Source: Desulfobulbaceae bacterium UBA5123 (GTDB lineage: Bacteria > Desulfobacterota > Desulfobulbia > Desulfobulbales > UBA5123). Taken from it: a stretch of DNA of 8,734 bases. Made by a program: the position numbers and the translations under genes. This document shows positions 1 to 4,847 of the stretch, piece by piece (the stretch's first letter is position 1; each line of letters begins with the position of its first letter). The stretch lies in NCBI GenBank assembly GCA_002415465.1, contig DHYT01000135.1, positions 2,262 to 10,995 of the forward strand, given 5' to 3'. The notes beneath the pieces are model-generated. The model worked only from the letters and a program-made list of their open reading frames with translations, did not search any database and was not told the origin of the DNA.

Positions 1-614
1 CCGGTGACGCTGTGGGCGTACTCGGTCATGATTCGGGGCAGGATGGGAACCTCCAACTCGTAAAGGCGATGGGCGACCCGGTAGATGAGGATGGCGAGGA
101 TGCCGGGGTAGCTGAAGATGATCTCGTCGTAACTGCTTGCGGCCGGATCGCCCTCGAAGGCGGCGCGGACGTCGGTGGCGAGGGTGGCGCGCAGTTCCGG
201 CAAGCTTTCCAGGAACTGCAGGGCCGTTTCCTCTCCCTGTTTGTCACACTGATAACAGGTGTGACCAAGACGGCGGCATTCGTGACGCAGGCTGCTGCTG
301 ACCTCGCTTGACAGGGATTCGAAGAGCCCGGAGATGTCGAGACCGAGGCGATATTCCAGGTTGTTGCTGTCCACCCCCTGGTTGCGGAAGTAGCCGGGGA
401 AGAGGATATCCTTGCAGGTGTCAAGGATGGCGATGGCCGCATCCCGCGACGGCATCGGGCTTGCGTCGACATGCTCAAAGCAGATCGGGTCGTAGCAGGT
501 CTTGATCATGTTGCTGACGATGTCGGGCAGTTGCCAGCGATAGCGGTCGCGGGGGCACTGCTCCTGGACGCATTTCTGTTGTTGCATGGGGAGTTTGCGG
601 CGTTTGTCCGGCAC
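1..614 (-). CDS. cysE: Serine O-acetyltransferase, N-terminal part (runs off left edge)
   Basis: Transfers acetyl from acetyl-CoA to L-serine, giving O-acetylserine, the first step of cysteine synthesis in the cytoplasm. 204 residues are visible. The family signature is clear from about residue 151: AAFEGDPAASSYDEI, then FSYPGILAILIYRVAHRLYE and a PILPRIMTEYAHS stretch that leads into the left-handed beta-helix (hexapeptide repeat) acetyltransferase domain. That catalytic domain lies outside the window. Residues 1-150 form the long helical N-terminal region found in the large SAT forms. It contains a CYQC pair (C120, C123) and C113. I chose the GTG at 614 because GAGGA lies 6 bases upstream (625-621); the next in-frame ATG, at 587, has no ribosome site. 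No partner gene such as cysK is visible. The family call is firm; the protein's exact end cannot be seen. Confidence 0.93.
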   Translation of the reverse strand, partial: MPDKRRKLPMQQQKCVQEQCPRDRYRWQLPDIVSNMIKTCYDPICFEHVDASPMPSRDAAIAILDTCKDILFPGYFRNQGVDSNNLEYRLGLDISGLFESLSSEVSSSLRHECRRLGHTCYQCDKQGEETALQFLESLPELRATLATDVRAAFEGDPAASSYDEIIFSYPGILAILIYRVAHRLYELEVPILPRIMTEYAHSVT

Positions 615-620
615 GTTTAT

Positions 621-625
621 TCCTC
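621..625 (-). promoter_or_regulatory. Ribosome binding site fixing the GTG start of cysE
   Basis: On the minus strand GAGGA sits six bases before GTG 614. The alternative in-frame ATG at 587 is preceded by a C-rich stretch with no Shine-Dalgarno match, so the GTG is preferred. Confidence 0.6.
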
Positions 626-684
626 GTGGATGTTGCTCTGTGTAGGTGGAGCACGTCGTGGCGTGTGATGAACCCGAAAAAAGC

Positions 685-709
685 AATTGTACTATAAATT
701 GTTACTATA
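685..709. repeat. Tandem direct repeat, 12 and 13 bp, upstream of cysE
   Basis: AATTGTACTATA (685-696) is followed directly by AATTGTTACTATA (697-709). The copies are identical except for one inserted T. The repeat is an AT-rich island in GC-rich surroundings. It lies about 70-95 bases before the cysE start and overlaps the predicted -10 box, so it could be an operator. No binding protein is recognised. Confidence 0.6.
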
Positions 710-732
710 GCGAGGGAGAACGCAGAGTACAA
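704..732 (-). promoter_or_regulatory. Possible sigma70-type promoter for cysE
   Basis: On the minus strand a weak -35 TTGTAC (732-727) is followed by a 17-base spacer and a -10 TATAGT (709-704). This would start transcription near 698 and leave a leader of about 83 bases. The -10 falls in the second copy of the tandem repeat. The -35 match is poor, so this is a suggestion only. Confidence 0.33.
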
Positions 733-746
733 GCGGTGAATGTGGT

Positions 747-766
747 TTATGCGGGAGTTATGCGGG
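747..766. repeat. Direct repeat TTATGCGGG, two copies
   Basis: TTATGCGGG occurs at 747-755 and 758-766, separated by AG. It lies in the non-coding stretch between the HDOD-like ORF and cysE. No function is recognised. Confidence 0.5.
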
Positions 767-792
767 CGGCGTTGGCGGCGTTGACGGCGTTG
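766..792. repeat. Three tandem 9-bp units, GCGGCGTTG
   Basis: GCGGCGTTG (766-774), GCGGCGTTG (775-783) and ACGGCGTTG (784-792) form a small minisatellite-like array. Neither strand encodes a convincing protein here, so it is probably intergenic. Slipped-strand copying is a likely origin (inference). Confidence 0.6.
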
Positions 793-846
793 CGAGGGGA
801 GGCGGGGCTGATTGGATGGGTATTGCTTGGGCGGGCAACGCACCGC

Positions 847-1110
847 CTAGTCGTTGGGAAGGGTTTTCAGGGCCATATTCTTGATGGTGTTCGGACCCAG
901 GACGATAATGGCCCGGGTCAGCGTGGTCGCGGCCGGGGTGATGCTTTGGGAGATAACCATGACGTCACGGTGCAGGGTCTCGTCGGCGTGAATCAGTTGG
1001 TGCAGTTCATGCGCGGTGAGATCGGGTTGTCGACAGGCGTGGCGGAATTTTGTCATGGCTGGGTCCATAATTGAACTTTGTTGGTTGCCTAGAGATACAG
1101 CAAACAGCAT
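847..1110 (-). CDS. Small HDOD-like protein, probably truncated
   Basis: An 87-residue ORF whose second half resembles the first part of an HDOD domain, a signalling and output domain related to HD phosphohydrolases but without their catalysis. Visible matches are the helix HELHQLIHADETLHRDVM, with the conserved (E)L..LI..D..L pattern, and TRAIIVLGPNTIKNMAL, which matches the usual (I)..AI..LG...(V/L)..LAL element. A full HDOD domain runs to roughly 200 residues, but this ORF stops about eight residues after that element. The other minus-strand frames below the stop show no continuation. The start is uncertain: neither ATG 1110 nor the internal ATGs near 1068 and 1056 has a good ribosome site. 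The reading frame stays open upstream to about 1195 without a better start. It may be a decaying gene or a short stand-alone protein. Family call moderate; functional status unknown. Confidence 0.5.
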   Translation of the reverse strand: MLFAVSLGNQQSSIMDPAMTKFRHACRQPDLTAHELHQLIHADETLHRDVMVISQSITPAATTLTRAIIVLGPNTIKNMALKTLPND

Positions 1111-1281
1111 GCCATGGGCGGGTTGATCTGGGAAATCCTGCGATAACGGTGTGTTACGTTGTTGGTGGTGAGTGTCGAGGCTGGCGCGTGCGTGTCAATG
1201 CCTTGACGATCTGGCCTGGAGGCGACTGGGTGGCGATGGTAAGTTGACGGTCGAGGGATGGGAGTCGGCTGGGCTGCCGGG

Positions 1282-1352
1282 TGTGGCGTGTTTGCCTTCG
1301 GGGATTCTACTCTGGTTCGTGAGAACCCCAGTCAGGCTAGAAACACGCCACA
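1282..1352. repeat. Large imperfect palindrome, 12-bp perfect outer arms
   Basis: TGTGGCGTGTTT (1282-1293) and AAACACGCCACA (1341-1352) are perfect inverted copies. Inside them GCCT (1294-1297) pairs with AGGC (1334-1337). A central hairpin pairs CTGGTTC with GAACCCCAG (one bulged C) around a GTGA loop. The whole could fold as one branched stem of about 71 bases. It lies 27 bases beyond the merR stop in transcript sense, so it could end or protect that mRNA, but no T-run follows on either strand. The rest of 1111-1378 shows nothing I can identify. Confidence 0.65.
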
Positions 1353-1378
1353 GTCGCGGGCGGAGAGTGTGGCGGCGC

Positions 1379-1708
1379 TTACTTGTCGGCGGCTTTGTCC
1401 TGCGTCAGGCCGTTGGTCAGGAAGGCCGTGCATTGTTTTTGTTTTTCCGGCGGGCAGTCGGCTATGTTCCAGCAGGGTGTATAGCGAAGCAGTTTCTTGA
1501 TGGCTGCGATGCTGATCCCGTGTTCGTGGATCATGTCCCGCAGGCATTGAATCCACTTGATGTCATCCATGGTGTAGTAGCGCCACTGGCCCTTGCGCTG
1601 GGGGCGGATCAGCTTCTCACGCTCGTAAATCCTCAGGGTGCGGGGATGTACTTCCAGCATTTTCGCGGCTGTGCCGATGGTGAAGATTGCTTTGTTGTCG
1701 GCTATCAT
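1379..1708 (-). CDS. MerR-family transcriptional regulator with Cys-rich tail
   Basis: A 109-residue DNA-binding regulator. Residues 8-27 (FTIGTAAKMLEVHPRTLRIY) form the MerR winged helix-turn-helix. They continue through YEREKLIRPQR and a wing RYYTMDDIKWIQCLRDMI. The HPRTLRIYEREGLI-type helix resembles the HspR-like branch. After a short helix (ISIAAIKKLL) comes a PCW-x4-DCPPEKQKQC tail with C79, C85 and C93; C54 is a fourth cysteine. Such a tail could bind a metal or sense redox state (inference). There is no long C-terminal effector domain. Start: ATG 1708, with AGGAG nine bases upstream, is preferred over a TTG at 1753 that lies inside a terminator-like hairpin. It follows nrfD in the same direction, 125 bases downstream and behind two stem-loops. 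No own promoter was found, so read-through from the nrfD operon is possible. Family firm; target unknown. Confidence 0.88.
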   Translation of the reverse strand: MIADNKAIFTIGTAAKMLEVHPRTLRIYEREKLIRPQRKGQWRYYTMDDIKWIQCLRDMIHEHGISIAAIKKLLRYTPCWNIADCPPEKQKQCTAFLTNGLTQDKAADK

Positions 1709-1717
1709 CGGAGGCAA

Positions 1718-1722
1718 CTCCT
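1718..1722 (-). promoter_or_regulatory. Ribosome binding site fixing the merR-type start
   Basis: AGGAG on the minus strand, nine bases before ATG 1708. It supports the 109-residue form over the TTG-initiated 124-residue form. Confidence 0.65.
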
Positions 1723-1728
1723 GTCTGC

Positions 1729-1787
1729 AAAGAGAAACTCCCCCCGCGCTCAAGGATGATGCTCATCCTGATTGCGGGGAGTCTCTC
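1729..1787 (-). terminator. Probable Rho-independent terminator of the nrfD operon
   Basis: In the minus-strand transcript, ACTCCCC (1782-1776) pairs with GGGGAGT (1743-1737), with GC/GC pairs just inside. An inner hairpin pairs AGGATGA with TCATCCT around a 3-base loop (1753-1769). A basal GAGA/TCTC pairing can extend the stem. The right arm runs into a T-rich tail, TTTCTCTTT. It lies after the nrfD stop and before the merR ribosome site, so it would separate or attenuate the two genes. Confidence 0.65.
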
Positions 1788-1795
1788 GTAAGGGT

Positions 1796-1826
1796 CGGGC
1801 GGGGTAACGGGAAGTTGCCCCGCCCG
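1796..1826 (-). other. Strong stem-loop just after the nrfD stop
   Basis: CGGGCGGGG (1796-1804) and CCCCGCCCG (1818-1826) form a perfect 9-bp stem. A further AAC/GTT pairing lies across one non-Watson-Crick position, around a 5-base loop. It begins eight bases after the nrfD stop codon in transcript sense. There is no T-run after it, so it is more likely an mRNA 3'-end stabiliser or a pause element working with the next hairpin than a terminator by itself. Confidence 0.6.
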
Positions 1827-1833
1827 ATTCATT

Positions 1834-3021
1834 CTAATGGTGGCTGCTGCCCTCACCGAAGGTGCGTCCGAAAAAGCGTTCACCGATCAGGAAAAGGGCG
1901 CCGGCGATGCCGAAGCCGGTGCAGGTGACCAGTATCTCGGTGATGGAAGGCATGTAGCGCAGGTTGAACGGCATTCCGCTCCAGCCGGCGAATTCAGGAA
2001 CGATCTGCCCTGCAACCACCAGGTCGTAGCGGGAAACGAACTGTCCGATCAGGGTCAGCAGCGCGGCGTAGTACATCATCTGGCGGCTCTTCAGGCCGGA
2101 CATCATGAGAAGCGCCAGGGGCACGGCAAGGCCGAAGGTGATCTCAAATACCCAGAAGTTGATGGCGAGAGGACCGCTGACCAAGGCATCCGCCGCGACC
2201 CGGGCAGCCTCTTCGCCGCCGGCGTAGTAAGCGATGAAGCGCCAGATGGTGGCCACGGAGACGAGAAAGAGCATCAGGGCCAGTACCTTGCCGGCGGTCT
2301 GCATGCCGGTGAAAGTGGTCTCGTCCAATTCGATGTCTCTGATTTTAAAAGCAAAATGGGTAAAGATAATGGCGGCCGCGGCGCCTGAAAGGAAGGCGCA
2401 GGCGAGAAAGAAGATCGGCAGCTGGGCGCCGTACCAGAAGGGGCGACCGGCCTGAGTGGCGAAAACCGCGCCCAGGTTGGTGTTGGCGAGAACCTCGGCA
2501 ATGGCGCCCATGACGCCAAGGGTGACCGCCTGTTTATACTGTTTGTTGAGGATCAGGTAGAACTCCAGGAACATGAAGCCCACCGCCATGCTGTACAGGG
2601 TGCCCATCCACCAGATGTTGGAGGTGAGGTTGGGGGAAAGCATGTTGTAGATCAGCATCCGGTGCGGGTTTTCGATCTCCATGCCGATGATGCCGAAGGC
2701 GCCCATGATGGTGGCGATGGAGAGGAAGACCATCCGGTTGGCAAGGGGCGCCATCTGGTTGCCGCCGAAAATATGGCTGATCGCGGCCAACAGGCAGAGG
2801 CCGGTGGAGGTGATGGCGAAAAAGGCGTAGGTGGAGATCAGGATGCCCCAGGGCAGTTCCCGGGTGTTGGCATAGGCATGGTGGTGGCCGACCATCTGCG
2901 CGTAGAGGCCGGCGCCGATGCCGACCAGGGCCAGCAGGGCGAAAAAGAGGGTGATCCTGTTAAGCGCCGGAGTTGCGACCGACTCCTCCTGCGAATCGGC
3001 GATAGCGAAAATATTAATCAT
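1834..3021 (-). CDS. nrfD: NrfD/PsrC-family quinone-interacting membrane subunit
   Basis: A 395-residue integral membrane protein of the NrfD/PsrC/DsrP type. This family anchors periplasmic redox subunits and exchanges electrons with the menaquinone pool. About ten hydrophobic helices are visible (roughly 22-44, 57-83, 94-114, 138-158, 167-189, 200-222, 245-267, 285-308, 316-338, 360-383), which suits the 10-helix DsrP/HybB-like branch. Recognisable stretches are MEIENPHRMLIYNML near 114-128 and SRYDLVVAGQIVP near 330-342, close to the R-(Y/N)-x-VV-x-GQ segment of the family. The start at 3021 has AGGAGG eight bases upstream. The 113-base gap to the cytochrome gene holds a weak stem (3062-3099) and no promoter I can support. 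It is the last gene of the Fe-S/cytochrome/NrfD operon. No haem or Fe-S ligands are expected in this subunit. The family is certain; the partner enzyme, if any, is not in the window. Confidence 0.93.
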   Translation of the reverse strand: MINIFAIADSQEESVATPALNRITLFFALLALVGIGAGLYAQMVGHHHAYANTRELPWGILISTYAFFAITSTGLCLLAAISHIFGGNQMAPLANRMVFLSIATIMGAFGIIGMEIENPHRMLIYNMLSPNLTSNIWWMGTLYSMAVGFMFLEFYLILNKQYKQAVTLGVMGAIAEVLANTNLGAVFATQAGRPFWYGAQLPIFFLACAFLSGAAAAIIFTHFAFKIRDIELDETTFTGMQTAGKVLALMLFLVSVATIWRFIAYYAGGEEAARVAADALVSGPLAINFWVFEITFGLAVPLALLMMSGLKSRQMMYYAALLTLIGQFVSRYDLVVAGQIVPEFAGWSGMPFNLRYMPSITEILVTCTGFGIAGALFLIGERFFGRTFGEGSSHH

Positions 3022-3134
3022 CTTTCAATCCTCCTGATGCGGTGTGAACCAAAGAATTTTAACGCGGGGCACGTTTGCTGGTGATACCCCTCTGCGCGTG
3101 GTTGCGTGTTGTCAAAGGCTTGCCGGTGATGCTC

Positions 3135-3560
3135 TTAGTGGCCGCTGTGTTGTTGTGCGCCGCCGGTTAAGTTCTTGTACTGCTGAACGCCCAAATGGCA
3201 GGATGTGCAGCGGCTTTTGGAGGAAAAAGCGGTTTCGCCGTCATGGCAAGCGCCGCAGTATTTGCCGGCATAGAGGGAAGCCATGGTGAAGTCATCGTTT
3301 TCTTGCGCGGAACCTGCTTCCATTTGAAAAATGCCGTCGTGACAGCTGTCGCACTCAAGCCCGGCTTCCATGGTATGACGTTTGTGCTTGAAGATCACGG
3401 CGGTTACCGGCTTGGTCCAGATGATTGGCGATTGCGGTCCGTATGTCTCTTCATCATATTTCTCCTCGGCCAGGCCGGGACGATTCAGGGCAAGCAGAAG
3501 AGCGCCCGCGATAACCATCGGGGCGAGCAATTTTCCGAAAGATATATGTCTCTTGTTCAT
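3135..3560 (-). CDS. Exported triheme cytochrome c (c7-type)
   Basis: A 141-residue periplasmic electron carrier. Residues 1-31 are a Sec signal: basic MNKRH start, hydrophobic core LLAPMVIAGALLLAL, then a likely cut after GLA. Three haem sites are present: CDSCH (70-74), CGACH (102-106) and CTSCH (118-122). An upstream FKHKRH (57-62) supplies two likely distal histidines, as in c7-type triheme domains. The only other histidines are at the extreme C-terminus (H138, H141), so the third axial ligand is not obvious; M80 and M93 are alternatives. The haem spacing does not look like DsrJ. GAGGA lies five bases before the ATG. It sits between the Fe-S and NrfD genes of one operon, which implies it is the cytochrome subunit of the same complex. 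Geobacter Cbc4 (cytochrome, Fe-S, NrfD-like) is an analogue recalled from memory; not verified here. Confidence 0.92.
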   Translation of the reverse strand: MNKRHISFGKLLAPMVIAGALLLALNRPGLAEEKYDEETYGPQSPIIWTKPVTAVIFKHKRHTMEAGLECDSCHDGIFQMEAGSAQENDDFTMASLYAGKYCGACHDGETAFSSKSRCTSCHLGVQQYKNLTGGAQQHSGH

Positions 3561-3623
3561 TGGAATCCTCTCAGGTGATTATGGACGTTTGACGCCGTTT
3601 TCGTGTATGCAGTCGTTGCCGGT

Positions 3624-4382
3624 TTAGCCGACGGTGTAGAAAACATTGGGCAAGGAACCGGTTTCGGGCCGGAGAACCCAGGCGACATTGTCTGGCCGGT
3701 GCAGCAGGCGGTAAACGTTGCTGTCCGGATCGCTGATGTCGCCGAAATTACGTACACCGGCCGGGCAGGCGTTGGCGCAAGCGGTCAGTTTTTCTCCACG
3801 GGAGAGGCGGGTGTCGAAGCAGAAATTGCATTTATCGATGGCGCGGTTTTCTTCCTTGAAGTAACGGGCATTGTATGGGCAGGCCGCCATGCAGGTTTTG
3901 CAACCGATGCATTTTTTATAGTCCATCATGACGATGCCGTTGGTCTTGTTCTTGTAGGTGGCGGAGGTGGGGCAGACCCGAACGCAGGAGGGGCGGTTGC
4001 AGTGGTTGCAGAGCACCGGCATGAAAACCTGCTCCTTGCGCGTGGGGTTGATGGTTTGCATCTGTTCAAGGATTTTGGTCCGGAAACCGTAGGAGGGAAC
4101 ATTGTTGGTCTTGGTGCAGGCCTCCATGCAGCGTTCGCAGTCAATGCAGCGGTTTTGCAGGATGATCATGGAGTAATGCGGCTTGTATGGATACTTGGGG
4201 GCGTCGTCGAACTGGTTGAGCGTAACGCCTTGTGCATTGCGTGTTGATGTCAGGGAGAGCAGCGACCCCCCAAGAAAGACACCGGTGATCGAGAGACCGA
4301 AACGTAAAAAATTTCGGCGTTCCTCGGACGGAAGCGAATCCGTCCCTTCATTCTCCAGCTTGTTCAAATCCTCGATTTTCAT
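3624..4382 (-). CDS. Tat-exported 4x[4Fe-4S] ferredoxin subunit (NrfC/DsrO-like)
   Basis: A 252-residue periplasmic electron-transfer subunit. The twin-arginine signal is ERRNFLRF (21-28), followed by a hydrophobic stretch to about 45, so the folded protein is exported by Tat. Sixteen cysteines form four cluster motifs: C79-x2-C82-x2-C85-x3-C89; C125-x2-C128-x4-C133-x3-C137-P; C158-x2-C161-x2-C164-x3-C168-P; and C185-x2-C188-x13-C202-x3-C206-P. This is the standard arrangement of NrfC, DmsB and DsrO. I chose ATG 4382 because GGAG lies eight bases upstream and the Tat motif then falls near the N-terminus. An upstream ATG at 4487 would add 35 unlike residues. It is the first gene of the operon; the cytochrome starts 63 bases after it. 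It probably passes electrons between NrfD and the cytochrome or a further partner. Confidence 0.94.
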   Translation of the reverse strand: MKIEDLNKLENEGTDSLPSEERRNFLRFGLSITGVFLGGSLLSLTSTRNAQGVTLNQFDDAPKYPYKPHYSMIILQNRCIDCERCMEACTKTNNVPSYGFRTKILEQMQTINPTRKEQVFMPVLCNHCNRPSCVRVCPTSATYKNKTNGIVMMDYKKCIGCKTCMAACPYNARYFKEENRAIDKCNFCFDTRLSRGEKLTACANACPAGVRNFGDISDPDSNVYRLLHRPDNVAWVLRPETGSLPNVFYTVG

Positions 4383-4493
4383 GTCGTCATCTCCATCTTT
4401 TTCTAAAAGACCAGCCGGGATGGGGTCTTTGTTTTTGATGATGGTACAATGGGCCCGCTCGTCAATCTCTTTGCAGGAAAACCGCACATTGAG

Positions 4494-4524
4494 ATTGTAA
4501 AGTTTTGGTATATTAATTTGGCAA
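4494..4524 (-). promoter_or_regulatory. Candidate promoter with 19-bp spacer (MerR-type) for Fe-S operon
   Basis: On the minus strand TTGCCA (4524-4519) and TACAAT (4499-4494) each match consensus at five of six positions but are 19 bases apart. A 19-20 base spacer is typical of promoters activated by MerR-family proteins. No clear dyad is seen inside the spacer, so this is weaker than box quality suggests. It overlaps the other candidate at 4510-4537. Confidence 0.35.
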
Positions 4525-4537
4525 TGCTATCTGTCAA
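4510..4537 (-). promoter_or_regulatory. Candidate sigma70-type promoter for Fe-S operon
   Basis: On the minus strand a perfect -35 TTGACA (4537-4532) is followed by a 16-base spacer and TAATAT (4515-4510), which matches the -10 consensus at four of six positions. Transcription would start near 4503, leaving a leader of about 120 bases. The -35 lies in the first copy of the TATCTGTCAAGG repeat. Confidence 0.45.
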
Positions 4538-4647
4538 GGTAAAATTTTATTTATTTATTCCCTCGACATCCATGTGGAAAGGCGTTTCTCCTAGTCGCCC
4601 AAGATATAGCGGCCTGTAGGCTGTGATGTGTAATTTATCTGTCAAGG
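4528..4647. repeat. 12-bp direct repeat TATCTGTCAAGG, 108 bp apart
   Basis: Exact copies lie at 4528-4539 and 4636-4647. Read on the minus strand, each contains TTGACA, the -35 consensus, followed by GATA. The first copy has a usable -10; the second has none at normal spacing. They could be a duplicated promoter element or paired operator sites. Confidence 0.6.
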
Positions 4648-4707
4648 CGTAGGTGTAAGTGTTTGCGGAGAAATAATGCCGGGGGTTCCGTGGCGCATAA
4701 AAACGTG

Positions 4708-4733
4708 GGCGTTATATCGTCGCGGGTAACGCC
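4708..4733. repeat. 7-bp inverted repeat GGCGTTA/TAACGCC before the PBP promoter
   Basis: GGCGTTA (4708-4714) and TAACGCC (4727-4733) are perfect inverted copies around a 12-base loop, ending nine bases before the predicted -35 of the rightward promoter. The run of A after it rules out a plus-strand terminator. An operator is possible. Confidence 0.45.
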
Positions 4734-4742
4734 AAAAAATGA

Positions 4743-4772
4743 GTGACGCGTTGCCTTGGTGTGGAGTATAAT
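4743..4772 (+). promoter_or_regulatory. Probable sigma70-type promoter for the class A PBP
   Basis: A perfect -10 TATAAT (4767-4772) lies 18 bases after GTGACG (4743-4748), which matches the -35 consensus at four of six positions. Transcription would start near 4779, about 69 bases before the GTG start. Confidence 0.5.
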
Positions 4773-4847
4773 GAAAGATTGTTGTGTCCGGTCGATGCCG
4801 GGTATGTTTTTGCCACTTATGAGCTTTTATATTCCTGATAAATAGTC

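Larger units (their letters stand above)
4383..4847. other. 465-bp divergent intergenic region
   Basis: This gap separates the Fe-S/cytochrome/NrfD operon (leftward) from the penicillin-binding protein (rightward). It is more AT-rich than the genes. It holds two overlapping candidate promoters for the leftward operon (4494-4537), a 12-bp direct repeat (4528-4539 and 4636-4647), a 7-bp inverted repeat (4708-4733) and a rightward promoter (4743-4772). Reading frames here lack recognisable protein features, so no gene is called. Confidence 0.7.

Noticed and set aside
475..843. Minus-strand open frame of 122 codons
   Set aside because: Arg/Gln/Pro-rich, overlaps the cysE start in another frame, and its repeats come from the tandem DNA units at 747-792.
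1709..1753. TTG start adding 15 residues to the MerR protein
   Set aside because: It lies inside the terminator-like hairpin; ATG 1708 has an AGGAG site.
1837..2388. Plus-strand open frame of 183 codons opposite nrfD
   Set aside because: Antisense shadow; no family features, while the minus strand gives a clear ten-helix membrane protein.
3603..4247. Long plus-strand open frame (214 codons) opposite the Fe-S gene
   Set aside because: It is antisense to a gene with sixteen motif cysteines and a Tat signal; its Gly/Val-rich translation is typical of a reverse frame of GC-rich coding DNA.
3135..4382. Part of a DsrMKJOP complex
   Set aside because: The Fe-S and NrfD proteins resemble DsrO and DsrP in type, but the cytochrome lacks DsrJ-like sequence and DsrM and DsrK are absent.
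4383..4487. Extended N-terminus of the Fe-S protein from ATG 4487
   Set aside because: It would push the twin-arginine motif to about residue 57, and GGAG before ATG 4382 is better placed.
4788..4811. Small CCGG/CCGG hairpin followed by TTTTT in the PBP leader
   Set aside because: A 4-bp stem with the T-run several bases away is too weak to call an attenuator.
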